NCBI GenBank assembly: GCA_964526645.1
Contig: CAZGJN010000001.1
Coordinates: forward strand, 180,995-244,994
Direction: 5' to 3'
From: JADJNW01 sp964526645
GTDB lineage: Bacteria > Bacteroidota > Bacteroidia > Chitinophagales > Saprospiraceae
Length of the DNA: 64,000 nucleotides
In this document: positions 28,568-37,358 of the stretch, piece after piece
Position numbering within the stretch: the stretch's first letter is position 1
Layout of the letters: each line of letters begins with the position of its first letter
Made by a program: the position numbers and the translations under genes
The notes under the pieces: model-generated
Database searches by the model: none
Told to the model about the DNA's origin: nothing
Seen by the model: the letters and a program-made list of their open reading frames with translations, nothing else

Positions 28568-30097
28568 ATGCAATTGAGACGACCTTACAAACCCTGCCGG
28601 AAGCATTTGATATTCGATACTTTCAAGCAATTTGCCCTCGTATGCTTTTTGAGCATTTACGGCGCTTCCTCGCTTGAGGCCCAATCATCCTTCAAAAATT
28701 TTTGTGGCACTCCGTCCGGCAAATCCGAATGGCTGGACCGCTACCAACGTGGAGAAATTGCGGTAACAAGGACGAACGAGATCTTGTATGTTCCCCTAAC
28801 GATCCACTTAGTCGGTAATGATTCGGGGGGTGGCTTTGGTAGCATTAGCGAAATTTTGAGTGCACTCTGCACTTTAAATGAAGACTTCAAGGCATCCAAC
28901 ATTCAGTTTTTTGTAGAAAGTGCTTTCAATTATATCCGAAATTCGGAATATTATGAACACGATTTCGCTGCTGGCTATGAGATGATGCAAACCTACAATG
29001 TACCCAATACATTAAATACTTACTTCGTAGCAAGCCCCGCTGGCAACTGTGGTTATTTCAATGGCATTGGTGTTGCTAATAATTATAATTGCAGTGGTGT
29101 AAATGACCATACCTGGGCACACGAAATCGGGCACTATCTCTCCTTGCCACACACCTTCAGTGGTTGGGAGGGTTACGAACACAATTATAACAACAAAGCG
29201 CCAGAACGCGTTAACGGAAGACAAGTGGAACTGGTGGATGGTACCAATTGCCAAAGCGCAGGTGATGGCTTCTGCGATACAGCGCCTGATTATCTCAATT
29301 TCAGATGGGGTTGCAAAGATGACGGCTATAGCGCAACTTCACAAAAAGATCCCACCGGACAAATTTTCTATTCGGATGGTTCTTTATTCATGTCTTATTC
29401 ATTTGATGCTTGTGCCAATCGCTTTTCTGAAGACCAAATCGGGGCGATGCGCGCCAATCTGATGAATGCCAATAATGAACTGCTCCTCAATCAATCGCCG
29501 ATACTTCCTATTGCTGATAGTACTCAAATTAAACTACGCTCGCCCCTGCGGGATGAAATTGTAAATCATGAAAGCTTTGATCTCATCTGGGAGCCTGTGG
29601 AAGGGGCTACTCACTATATCGTTGAGGTTAGCCGCCTTTCTTCTTTTCCGAGTACGATCTCTCAAATTTACTTCGTAACAGCAGATGTGAATCAAATCAA
29701 TGTACAGAATTTACCAAATAATCGCAACCATTTTTGGCGGGTCAAAGCTTTCAATGCCTTGAATGCCTGCCAGTTATTTACCGCCGAGACGATTCCGTTC
29801 CGTACCGGTACAGTAACTTCTGCAGGCCTAACACCTAACTTTTCATTATATAAAGTTTTTCCGACACTCCTGCAAAAAGAGCAAACAATTTTTATTGAAC
29901 TGGATTTGGCGCAAACTTCCTGGTTGGATATAAAATTATTTGACCTATCCGGCAAATTGCTTCAAATCGAAACCTTCGATGGCTTGTCGGAAAATTCAGT
30001 GCTGAAGTTTCAACCGATCTCAGTGCCCACTGGCATGTACATCATTGGCTTGAGTTCGTTGGAAGGAACTGTTTACGAGCGAATAGTAATTCACTGA
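28568..30097 (+). CDS. Secreted M43-like metalloprotease, tandem paralogue
   Basis: 509 residues, with the same layout as the gene just upstream: signal peptide after a ~15-residue basic N-terminus, zinc motif HEIGHYLSLPH at 185-195, GDGFCDTAPDYLNF, Met-turn FMSYSF, FN3-like domain (FDLIWEPVEGATHYIVEV), and a type A sorting tail ending ERIVIH. Sequence identity between the two is moderate, so the duplication is old. The 3-bp gap implies one transcript. The 3' end overlaps the convergent DUF4442 gene by seven bases. Confidence 0.88.
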   Translation: MQLRRPYKPCRKHLIFDTFKQFALVCFLSIYGASSLEAQSSFKNFCGTPSGKSEWLDRYQRGEIAVTRTNEILYVPLTIHLVGNDSGGGFGSISEILSALCTLNEDFKASNIQFFVESAFNYIRNSEYYEHDFAAGYEMMQTYNVPNTLNTYFVASPAGNCGYFNGIGVANNYNCSGVNDHTWAHEIGHYLSLPHTFSGWEGYEHNYNNKAPERVNGRQVELVDGTNCQSAGDGFCDTAPDYLNFRWGCKDDGYSATSQKDPTGQIFYSDGSLFMSYSFDACANRFSEDQIGAMRANLMNANNELLLNQSPILPIADSTQIKLRSPLRDEIVNHESFDLIWEPVEGATHYIVEVSRLSSFPSTISQIYFVTADVNQINVQNLPNNRNHFWRVKAFNALNACQLFTAETIPFRTGTVTSAGLTPNFSLYKVFPTLLQKEQTIFIELDLAQTSWLDIKLFDLSGKLLQIETFDGLSENSVLKFQPISVPTGMYIIGLSSLEGTVYERIVIH

Positions 30098-30615
30098 TTT
30101 TTCATCTTGAATGACCAGGTCAGGGTTGCTACGGCAATGGTCTCTCCTGCTTCGTTGCTACCCACAGAGGTGACCCTGACTTGTTGCGCTGTTTTAGTTT
30201 CGATGGCTGCCTGTACCGCTTGTTGAATTTTATCGCCTTCTTCACAAACAAAAATGGTTTGCCCGGTTGCTTTTTTTATAAAATTAGCCTCCATATTGGT
30301 TATTAGCATTGAAATTCGCCCTCGGTTTTCTATGGCAATCATACCCAACACACCGGTAGAAAGTTCTGCTGCGCCACACAAGGCTGCAAAGTAAGTAGAT
30401 CGGAAAGGATTCTGGGTTTGCCAGCGGAACGAGATGCTTACCGCTGCCCGAAAAGGGTCGCAATGGCGAATCCTCACACCCCAAAAAAATAAGGATGGCA
30501 ACTTTTGCCAATAAAATAAGCGCATCAGTCCCGGGCGATTAAGCCTTTTGAGGAGCTTCGATACTGCAGGCGCAGTTGGGTCAACTATAACTTGAGCATT
30601 CGAGGGTTGTGCCAT
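30091..30615 (-). CDS. DUF4442 hotdog-fold protein (thioesterase-like)
   Basis: A 174-residue soluble protein resembling DUF4442 proteins, which have a hotdog fold related to acyl-CoA thioesterases. Supporting blocks are FWGVRIRHCDPFRAAVSISF, NPFRSTYFAALCGAAELSTG and MLITNMEANFIKKATG, which align with the conserved R-N-P-...-S-x-Y-F-x-A-L and E-L-x-T/S-G pattern. No catalytic residue can be assigned with confidence. It ends inside the convergent protease gene and lies downstream of yidC's opposite end, without evident partners. Confidence 0.7.
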   Translation of the reverse strand: MAQPSNAQVIVDPTAPAVSKLLKRLNRPGLMRLFYWQKLPSLFFWGVRIRHCDPFRAAVSISFRWQTQNPFRSTYFAALCGAAELSTGVLGMIAIENRGRISMLITNMEANFIKKATGQTIFVCEEGDKIQQAVQAAIETKTAQQVRVTSVGSNEAGETIAVATLTWSFKMKNQ

Positions 30616-30684
30616 ACTAACAAATTTGAAGCAATAACACAGCGTTTGAATTCACTTTCGCAGCTACTGATTTGAGCCACTCAT

Positions 30685-32595
30685 CTATTTTTTATCCTTC
30701 GCTTTTTTAGACTGTTCGCGCTGGCGTTGTGCTTGCAGTTTTTGTTGTTCCTTTAATGCTGTTTCTAAACGTTCTTGGAATCCACCTTTTTTCTTAGGCT
30801 TTTGGCGATAAGCTTCCAGTTCGCGATGGATTTTATTCTCATCAATAATAAAATTCTTAGTAATTAATGTTTGTGCAATGTTGATAATATTGCTAAACAA
30901 AAGGTAGCAGGTCAAACCCGATGCAAAACTATTAAAAAAGCCCAGGAACATCACCGGCATAATGTACTGCATGTATTTCATCGCCGGATTGGCGGACATA
31001 TCCATGTGGCGAGTGCTGTAATAAGTATAAAGCAGTGTAGTGGCCGCCCAAAGCAAGGTGAACAGGCTAATGTGGGAGCCAAATCCCAGTGGAACTTCGA
31101 AGGGCAGGCGTACAAAAACATCGTAAGAGGACAAATCCGTTGCCCACAAGAAACTTGCCTGGCGAAATTCAATAGCCGCCGGGAAAAAGCGATACAGTGC
31201 AAACCAGATCGGCATTTGTAATAACATAGGCATACAACCACCCAGCGGATTCACGCCGTTTTCGCGATAAATCTTCATGGTTTCCACTTGCACCTGCTGC
31301 GGATCATCCTTGAATTTCGTTTTCAAGGCTTCCAACTGAGGCTTCAATGCGCCCATTTTGGATTGCGAATACAGCATTCGATACGTGAGTGGATATAGCA
31401 ATAGCTTGACAATCAGGGTTAAAAACAAAATAACGATCCCCTGGCTACCGATAAAGCTTTCCAAAAAATTGAAAATTGGGCGAATGACCCAGCGGTTGAT
31501 CGTCCCAAAAATACTCCAGCCAAATGGAATGACATCTTCCAGGTTATCCCCCATGGCGCGCAGGCGATCAAATTCATTGGGCCCAACATAAAAGTTCATC
31601 GAAAAGGTCTCGCTTTCCGATTGGTTATAAGGAATTTTAACTCTTGAATAGAGCCGCTTCAGATCCTCGTTTTTTACATCCAATTGCTTGGCTTCCATTT
31701 TTGCGCCACTAAAACCGTTTTTAGCCACGAGAGAGGCATTAAAAAACTGATTGGAATGCGAAATCCATTTGATTGAGGTGCCACTCAGATCCTCTGAATC
31801 ATCTGCCGTGTAAGAAATATAGTTATATCGGTCATCCACCGGTTTGTAGTAAACAGTAGAATAGGTGCGCTCGTACTTGGTATTTTTTTCTAATTTGTCC
31901 AAATAATTTAGCCATGACAACTCAATAGTTTTTCCCGTTACGATATCTCCAAGTCCTTCAAATGTAAGATCATAAGAAATGTTGTACGTTCCTGACTGAA
32001 TAGTATATTTCTGCTCAAAAAATCGCCCTTCACCAGCACTCGCGCGCAACGTAATAGAGTTTGCAGTTTTTTCGCTGACAGTGAAGTACAATGCTCCCGT
32101 GGGTACTAAGCCACCAGGTACGCCGTTCACTGGCAACAGATATTCAAATTTATTTTTTTTATCTTCCAGCAACCGCAGCGGGCTTTCGATTTCTTTTTTC
32201 TTTTCGTCTTCCGAAATTTTAGCAAAATTTTTCAATTCTGCAGCAACGATCCGGCCACCTTTGTTAGAAAATTTGAGTATGAAAACGTCATTTTCTAGTG
32301 TAAAAAAAGCTTCCGTACCTTGCGCCGCCATCGCAAAAGGCCCGTATTTGCTCAGGAGCGACTGCTGTTGAGCCGAATCAGACACAGTAGGATCACTCGC
32401 TGTTTGGATAGTGGTAGTGTCTTTTTGCTGCACTTGCGCCAAACTATCTGCCCGACGCTCCACCAGTGCAATAGAATCCTGAATTCTTCTCTGTTCTGTG
32501 ATTCTTTTTTTGGATTGAGGCCCGATGACCAACTGTTGCCAGGCAATCACGAGTGCAAATATCAATGTCAACCCAATAATGGTATTTTTATCCAT
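30685..32595 (-). CDS. yidC: Membrane protein insertase YidC
   Basis: 636 residues from the ATG at 32595 (MDKNTIIG), the usual Bacteroidota start; an upstream in-frame start at 32631 would overlap the promoter. One N-terminal helix precedes a large periplasmic beta-supersandwich domain (~100-350). The conserved insertase core follows: GIVILFLTLIVKLLLYPLTY, KMGALKPQLEALK, MYRENGVNPLGGCMPMLLQ-like segment, FNSFASGLTCYLLFSNI. The C-terminal tail is very basic (KKAKDKK), fitting ribosome binding. It inserts inner-membrane proteins with or without SecYEG. No rnpA/rpmH genes are adjacent, unlike in many bacteria. Confidence 0.95.
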   Translation of the reverse strand: MDKNTIIGLTLIFALVIAWQQLVIGPQSKKRITEQRRIQDSIALVERRADSLAQVQQKDTTTIQTASDPTVSDSAQQQSLLSKYGPFAMAAQGTEAFFTLENDVFILKFSNKGGRIVAAELKNFAKISEDEKKKEIESPLRLLEDKKNKFEYLLPVNGVPGGLVPTGALYFTVSEKTANSITLRASAGEGRFFEQKYTIQSGTYNISYDLTFEGLGDIVTGKTIELSWLNYLDKLEKNTKYERTYSTVYYKPVDDRYNYISYTADDSEDLSGTSIKWISHSNQFFNASLVAKNGFSGAKMEAKQLDVKNEDLKRLYSRVKIPYNQSESETFSMNFYVGPNEFDRLRAMGDNLEDVIPFGWSIFGTINRWVIRPIFNFLESFIGSQGIVILFLTLIVKLLLYPLTYRMLYSQSKMGALKPQLEALKTKFKDDPQQVQVETMKIYRENGVNPLGGCMPMLLQMPIWFALYRFFPAAIEFRQASFLWATDLSSYDVFVRLPFEVPLGFGSHISLFTLLWAATTLLYTYYSTRHMDMSANPAMKYMQYIMPVMFLGFFNSFASGLTCYLLFSNIINIAQTLITKNFIIDENKIHRELEAYRQKPKKKGGFQERLETALKEQQKLQAQRQREQSKKAKDKK

Positions 32596-32620
32596 TCTTG
32601 TATTTTTGTAAAAAACTTTG

Positions 32621-32649
32621 CAAAGGTACAATTTTGTTTGTCGTTACAA
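32621..32649 (-). promoter_or_regulatory. Bacteroidota-type promoter of yidC
   Basis: On the minus strand, TTG (32649-32647), 18 bp, then TACCTTTG (32628-32621), a full -33/-7 match 26 bp upstream of the yidC ATG. It abuts the start of the divergent DUF3293 gene at 32657. Confidence 0.6.
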
Positions 32650-32656
32650 TAGTGCT

Positions 32657-33085
32657 ATGGACGATTATTGCAGCAATATAGACCAACAACTGTTGGATGC
32701 CTATCAAAATACGATTTATCAAATAAGAAGCCTTTGCTTGCAAATAAGGATTGGTGAGCGAAATGAAACTTTGGAAAAAATTTTAAAGCGGCATAGTGTG
32801 GATTCCTGGGCTTTTATCAGCGCCTGGAATCCTGGGTCAAAGCAATTACCTGAACAAGAAAATGCAGCGCGCCACCGGCAATTAGTAAAGGTAGTGACAA
32901 CCAAGCAGTGGAAATATTGGGAAGGCAGTGGTATTGGTGCAGATACAAGCTGGCAGCCGGAATTGAGTTTGCTGATTTTAGGTGTTTCAAAAGTTGTAGC
33001 ACTTGAGATCGGGCGACAATTTGAACAAAATGCCATTGTTTTTGGCGAAAGCCAGCAAGTGCCAGAATTATTGCTACTCCGCTAA
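32657..33085 (+). CDS. DUF3293 family protein
   Basis: A 142-residue protein from the ATG at 32657; the frame is open further upstream but would cross the yidC promoter. Family signatures are WAFISAWNPGSKQLPEQENA, GIGADTSWQPELSLLILG and EIGRQFEQNAIVFGE, matching the DUF3293 order (F-x-T/S-A-W-N-P, W-x-x-E-x-S-L-L-V-L-G, F-x-Q-N-A-I-V). Function unknown. It overlaps the 3' end of the convergent aminotransferase gene by 12 bp. Confidence 0.75.
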   Translation: MDDYCSNIDQQLLDAYQNTIYQIRSLCLQIRIGERNETLEKILKRHSVDSWAFISAWNPGSKQLPEQENAARHRQLVKVVTTKQWKYWEGSGIGADTSWQPELSLLILGVSKVVALEIGRQFEQNAIVFGESQQVPELLLLR

Positions 33086-34306
33086 TGCTTCCGTTCGTTT
33101 TTGCCCTTGCTCAATTCTGCCCGGATACACCTCCAGTGCTTTTTCAATGCAATCCATCGCTGCCTCCAGTTCCTGGGTATTGATCACATAAGCCATTCTC
33201 ACTTCGTTCTTACCTAAATCAGGAGTAGCATAAAAAGCTGCGCCAGGCGAAAGCATCACGGTCGAATTACGGTACTCAAATTCCTCGATCAGCCACTGGC
33301 AAAAATGATCAGCATCTTCCACCGGAAATCTAGCAAAGCAATAAAAAGCTCCCCCAGGCAGATAACTCAACACACCAGGCATTTTTTGCAAGCGATTGAA
33401 AACAACTTTTCGGCGCTCATCGTAGGCAGCTTTTACACCTTCAAGGTAAGATGAATCTGTTTCCAGCATATACTCTGATAGCATCTGCCCAAGCGTAGGG
33501 GCGCCCAAGCGCAGCTTGCAGTAACGGGATAAAGCGTCCAGCACTGATTGGTTGCGCGTCACAACTGCCCCTACCCTGGCACCACAGGCGCTGTATCTTT
33601 TTGATACCGAATCAATTACGATAGCATGTTGCGCTATACCTGGAATATTCAACACAGAGTGGAATACTTTGCCATCGTAGCAAAATTCACGATACACCTC
33701 ATCCACAATTAAAAACAAATCATATTTTTTTGCAATAATAGCTAATTGCTCTAAAGTTTCTTTTGAGTAAAAACAACCCGTAGGGTTATTGGGATTAGTG
33801 ATAAAAATGGCTTTTGTTTTTGATGTTAAATGTTTTTCAAACACTTCAGCACTGGGCAAAGCAAAGCCGTCTTCAATTCGGCAGGTAATAGCCCGCACAC
33901 CCACATCGGCCATGTGTGCAAAGCCATTGTAATTCGCATAGAAAGGTTCGGGTATTAAAATTTCTTCGCCTTGCGCCAAGCAGGCCAGCAGCACTAAGTA
34001 AATACCCTCCGAGGCACCTGTGGTTACGATAATTTGATCTGCATCTAATTGAATATCAAATTGTTGGTAGTATTGCGTTAATTTCTGCCGATAAGAGAAA
34101 ATACCCTCTGCCGGGCTATACGCTACAATTTTTAAATCCGCTGCCTGTAGTTTTTGGATGGCATCGGCAGGCGTTGCGATGTCTGGCTGTCCGATATTCA
34201 AATGATAGACTTTTCTGCCCTTCGCTTTTACCTTTTCTGCCAATACGGCAAGTTTTCTGAAGGGAGACAATGGCACTGTGTTGCCGCGATGAGATGATGA
34301 TGGCAT
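33074..34306 (-). CDS. Pyridoxal-phosphate aminotransferase, fold type I
   Basis: A 410-residue class I/II aminotransferase. Landmarks are YHLNIGQPDIATP, VTTGASEGIYLVLLACL (cofactor phosphate loop), ITNPNNPTGCFYS (Asn contacts PLP), FLIVDEVYREFCYDG (Asp to the PLP ring nitrogen), DSVSKRYSACGARVG (Schiff-base lysine), and a C-terminal VRMAYVI with the carboxylate-binding Arg. It is closest in form to aspartate- or aromatic-type aminotransferases, but the substrate cannot be assigned. It overlaps DUF3293 by 12 bp at the 3' end and has a good promoter upstream. Confidence 0.9.
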   Translation of the reverse strand: MPSSSHRGNTVPLSPFRKLAVLAEKVKAKGRKVYHLNIGQPDIATPADAIQKLQAADLKIVAYSPAEGIFSYRQKLTQYYQQFDIQLDADQIIVTTGASEGIYLVLLACLAQGEEILIPEPFYANYNGFAHMADVGVRAITCRIEDGFALPSAEVFEKHLTSKTKAIFITNPNNPTGCFYSKETLEQLAIIAKKYDLFLIVDEVYREFCYDGKVFHSVLNIPGIAQHAIVIDSVSKRYSACGARVGAVVTRNQSVLDALSRYCKLRLGAPTLGQMLSEYMLETDSSYLEGVKAAYDERRKVVFNRLQKMPGVLSYLPGGAFYCFARFPVEDADHFCQWLIEEFEYRNSTVMLSPGAAFYATPDLGKNEVRMAYVINTQELEAAMDCIEKALEVYPGRIEQGQKRTEALAE

Positions 34307-34360
34307 GGTATTTGAGATTGAAAATCAGAACATTTGTTTGCCTTTGCAGCAAATTGGCAA

Positions 34361-34392
34361 CAAAGATAACCGAAATTGCCTGCAAGAAGCAA
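34361..34392 (-). promoter_or_regulatory. Bacteroidota-type promoter of the aminotransferase
   Basis: On the minus strand, TTG (34392-34390), 21 bp, then TATCTTTG (34368-34361), 54 bp upstream of the ATG at 34306. Confidence 0.5.
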
Positions 34393-34418
34393 GTGAGTGA
34401 AGGGATCTTTTGGGTGTT

Positions 34419-35195
34419 CTATTTTTTGAATTGGGAAAAATCCACGGGATCAAAGGCGTAAAAAACGCTCTCAGGAATGAAGGTATAAACACCTATATCT
34501 GTGTGCCCGCGCTGCCCACGCCCATCCGAGAGCCAAATTGCACCGTATTTTTGATAATTCGACCAAGCATTACTCAGGGTAGGTTTTTCGTCGGTATATT
34601 TTTGAAAATAATCCCATTGTATCACTAATTTAGTGACCTTATCAACATAAACGTAATACTTGTTGTCAGGGGTTCTGCCTATATTTTGGAAAGTAAGCTG
34701 GAGCACGTCGGCTATTTTACCATCGCTTGTGGCTTGTTCGCCGCGGTATTTGAGTGTCACACCCGAATCTTTTAGTTTGAAAGGCATCACAAGCCAGTAG
34801 CTGTCATTGATCCAGATGCTGATGCCCCGCTCCGTATATTTTTGGATAGAATCGGTTTGTACCAACACTTCCTTGCCTTTTTTCACCTTGCCGATGCTAT
34901 TGTTGAATACATTGACGAGGTAAATTGTGCTATCGGCTTCTATTCGCACATTGCCGCTGTGCTTATCCCAAATGAGCAAGCGCCGGCCAAAAAACCGCCA
35001 GCTGAGATAGCGCGTGTCATCCCAATTTTTCCGTCCGCCCATTGCTTGCATCACTGCATCGGCAACTTCAATCGCTTTTGCATCAGATTCCAAAAGATTA
35101 AAACCAGGTGCGGCTGGATTTTCTTCCGCAGCCCCTTGCGCAAATATGACCGAGTGGATGATCAAAATGAAGATACAAGTGAGAACCTGCTTCAT
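34419..35195 (-). CDS. Exported protein of unknown function, outer-membrane-lipoprotein-sorting-like
   Basis: 258 residues. The signal peptide is MKQVLTCIFILIIHSVIFAQ. The mature protein has an alternating beta pattern with conserved-looking blocks (MQAMGGRKNWDDTRYLSW, VNVFNNSIGKVKKGKEVL, YWLVMPFKLKDSGVTLKY, YYVYVDKVTKLVIQWDYF). This resembles the concave beta-sheet proteins related to LolA/DUF6503 found in Bacteroidota. I make that link by pattern only. No lipobox is present. It has about 90 bp to its upstream neighbour and no shared operon is evident. Confidence 0.65.
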   Translation of the reverse strand: MKQVLTCIFILIIHSVIFAQGAAEENPAAPGFNLLESDAKAIEVADAVMQAMGGRKNWDDTRYLSWRFFGRRLLIWDKHSGNVRIEADSTIYLVNVFNNSIGKVKKGKEVLVQTDSIQKYTERGISIWINDSYWLVMPFKLKDSGVTLKYRGEQATSDGKIADVLQLTFQNIGRTPDNKYYVYVDKVTKLVIQWDYFQKYTDEKPTLSNAWSNYQKYGAIWLSDGRGQRGHTDIGVYTFIPESVFYAFDPVDFSQFKK

Positions 35196-35286
35196 GTCAC
35201 ATTAGATTTTGAGCAAAGTAAAAAATTTCCCTACCGCTGTGAGTAAAACGATAGGGAAACTGGAAAGTTTTATGATAACAAAAAAA

Positions 35287-36207
35287 CTAAGCAGTCATGT
35301 CCTTGCCTCCTTTCAGAAACTCCTGGTACTCGCTCAGTTCACCCCATTTACCGGCAGCAGCCAATTCTGCTTGTTTGGGCCAAGTAGTGGGGTCTGCCAG
35401 GCGGAAGCTATCACCTGCTTGATTGAGAATTTCCTGCAAACGCTGCACCGAGGTCATAGATAAGTCGGTCCAGTTTTTAATACCGGCATCTTTGAGCAAT
35501 TGCTCAATCTTAGGTCCGATACCTTCTACAATTTTCAAATCATCTGGATTATTAGAAAAACCCATGATTTTCATCGCCAGCTTTTCAGCTTTGGAAGGCG
35601 TATCGCCATCGCCAGCTATTTGCCCAGCGCCTAAGGATTTTTGGAAATTAATCAATTCTTCCCACTTTCCTTCGGCAGCCAATTTAGCTTGCTGCGGCCA
35701 GGTACTCGGGTCGTGAATGCGATAGTTCGACCCCGCTTCTTCCATGATTTTAACCAAATCGTCTGATTTAGTAGCAGCCAGCGCTGCCCAGGTATTGATA
35801 CCTGCTTTTTTCAAAATCTCTTCAATTTTTGGACCAATTCCTTCTATGATTTGCAAGTTGTCAGACTGGAATACAGTGCCGTAGTTAATATCGGAGCCAG
35901 CCATACCTGCCAGTTTGGATTGCAAGATAGACTTATCAGCCTCGCAGAGGTTCAGCTTGTGTCTCAAACCAGAGATGTCTTTTTGCCCCTCTTCGTATTG
36001 GTATTTCAATTCATTATAATCCTTTTCCCAGTCAGCAAGCCTTGCATTGAGGCTGCGCACTTCCCCTTCCAGTTCTGCCACGCGGCGGCGATACTTATAC
36101 CAAAGCCACCATCCTAATAATAATCCCAATAAAAAAGACCCCAGAGATGCTAATAGCCACCACCACCAGCAGTCTGCAATTGATATCTGAATTAGTATAA
36201 TTTCCAT
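35287..36207 (-). CDS. Membrane-anchored protein with two helix-hairpin-helix modules (COG3743-like)
   Basis: 306 residues. Residues ~11-36 form a membrane helix (WWWLLASLGSFLLGLLLGWW), followed by a coiled coil (~40-95). Two copies of a ~95-residue module come next. Each opens with a helix-hairpin-helix core (LQIIEGIGPKIEEILKKAGI; LKIVEGIGPKIEQLLKDAGI) and closes with a block like DPSTWPQQAKLAAEGKWEEL. Such proteins are annotated as predicted flap-endonuclease-like 5' DNA nucleases or L21-like, but no nuclease active site is visible. It sits 29 bp downstream of the OmpA-family gene, a likely operon that suggests an envelope-linked role. Confidence 0.8.
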   Translation of the reverse strand: MEIILIQISIADCWWWWLLASLGSFLLGLLLGWWLWYKYRRRVAELEGEVRSLNARLADWEKDYNELKYQYEEGQKDISGLRHKLNLCEADKSILQSKLAGMAGSDINYGTVFQSDNLQIIEGIGPKIEEILKKAGINTWAALAATKSDDLVKIMEEAGSNYRIHDPSTWPQQAKLAAEGKWEELINFQKSLGAGQIAGDGDTPSKAEKLAMKIMGFSNNPDDLKIVEGIGPKIEQLLKDAGIKNWTDLSMTSVQRLQEILNQAGDSFRLADPTTWPKQAELAAAGKWGELSEYQEFLKGGKDMTA

Positions 36208-36236
36208 GATTTGTTTCTTTTTTATTTTTTGAGAAA

Positions 36237-37076
36237 TTATTGTTTTTTTATCAGGCGAAGTTCGGCGCGACGGTTTTCATACCTACCTTCTTCGGTATCA
36301 TTAGTAGCTACAGGTTGGCTTTCTCCCTTGGAATCTATGGCAATCTGATCCGGTTTTACGCCTTTTTCTACCAATAGGTTTTTGATACCCTGAGCCCGAA
36401 TCCTACCCAATTTAAGATTGGTTTCATCGCTACCCACATTGTCGGTATGCCCTACGAGGGAGACGGATTCACCCGTTTGAATCAACCGTTTGGCTAATTT
36501 TTCGAGGTACTCCTCTACATTCGGATCGTATTCCCTTTCTGCTGAACCAAATGGGAAGCGAATAATGATCCGATCATCCAGTTCTTCGACGGTTTGCGCC
36601 TTTTCTTCTTCTTTTGTGATCCATTCAAATTGAGCCGCTTCGAAATAGCCGCTGCGCACACCTTCACGCTCATCCACCAAACGCGCTTTCAGGCGGATTC
36701 GATCATCGGGAATAGTACCCGCAAAAAGCGCTTTAATTTTGTCGGCGCGTGCAAAGCCCATGTTTTCATACCCTTGTGGTTTAGGCTCTCCTTCGAAGTA
36801 AAAGCCTGTAATTTCCAGAATACTTTTTGGTGTACCTTTCGCCAGAATGCCCTCTTTGAATGCATCGAAACCTTCATTGGTAAAAGCCGTTGCATCCGAC
36901 CATTTAAAGTCAATGGGGTAGCGCTTGGTCTGTACCGCACTGGAGTCGCCGGGGACATCTGTGATCGCTTCTGCCCCACAAGCGGTGCAGAGTTCCTCAG
37001 AGCAGCCTCTGAACACCAAAAAGGTGTATAGCAACCACAAAGCCAGCATAATAAGAATCTTAGGAATGGCTGTCAT
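36237..37076 (-). CDS. OmpA-family peptidoglycan-binding protein
   Basis: 279 residues. An N-terminal hydrophobic segment (ILIMLALWLLYTFLVFRGC) acts as a signal anchor or lipoprotein signal; the Cys at ~25 could be a lipobox, but the context is atypical. The C-terminal OmpA domain (~170-279) includes VSLVGHTDNVGSDETNLKLG, RIRAQGIKNLLVEKGV and a final EENRRAEL-type segment (GRYENRRAELRLI), with the Asp and Arg that grip diaminopimelate. The middle region (~45-165) is a second, weaker OmpA-like or BON-like unit. It is followed by the HhH protein gene. Confidence 0.85.
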   Translation of the reverse strand: MTAIPKILIMLALWLLYTFLVFRGCSEELCTACGAEAITDVPGDSSAVQTKRYPIDFKWSDATAFTNEGFDAFKEGILAKGTPKSILEITGFYFEGEPKPQGYENMGFARADKIKALFAGTIPDDRIRLKARLVDEREGVRSGYFEAAQFEWITKEEEKAQTVEELDDRIIIRFPFGSAEREYDPNVEEYLEKLAKRLIQTGESVSLVGHTDNVGSDETNLKLGRIRAQGIKNLLVEKGVKPDQIAIDSKGESQPVATNDTEEGRYENRRAELRLIKKQ

Positions 37077-37266
37077 AATGATTTTTATTTTCTATAGTAA
37101 ATTTGGTGAAATGCCTTAGGAAAGTAGTACTACGGAATTGCTTCAAAATTAAAGAATAAGCACGGAAAATGTGTTAATTTTCCAAAAATTTTTAACATTT
37201 AATTAAGAATTATCAGGCCGCTATTCTAGTAAAAAAATTGTTCACGTAAAATGAGCTGTATTTTTC

Positions 37267-37274
37267 TATATTTG
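37267..37274 (+). promoter_or_regulatory. Putative -7 element (TATATTTG) of ffh
   Basis: TATATTTG fits TAnnTTTG and lies 84 bp upstream of the ffh ATG. The nearest upstream TTG (37238-37240) is 26 bp away, longer than usual. Confidence 0.35.
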
Positions 37275-37358
37275 CAGGCTAAAATGGTAGCATGCTCAGC
37301 CAAAAACAAGCATTTTACCCTTCAAGCACACTCAACTTTCTAAAAGCAACAAATTGAT

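Noticed and set aside
37077..37358. Search for a 4.5S (SRP) RNA gene beside ffh
   Set aside because: No conserved SRP RNA hairpin core was recognised in the 280-bp gap.
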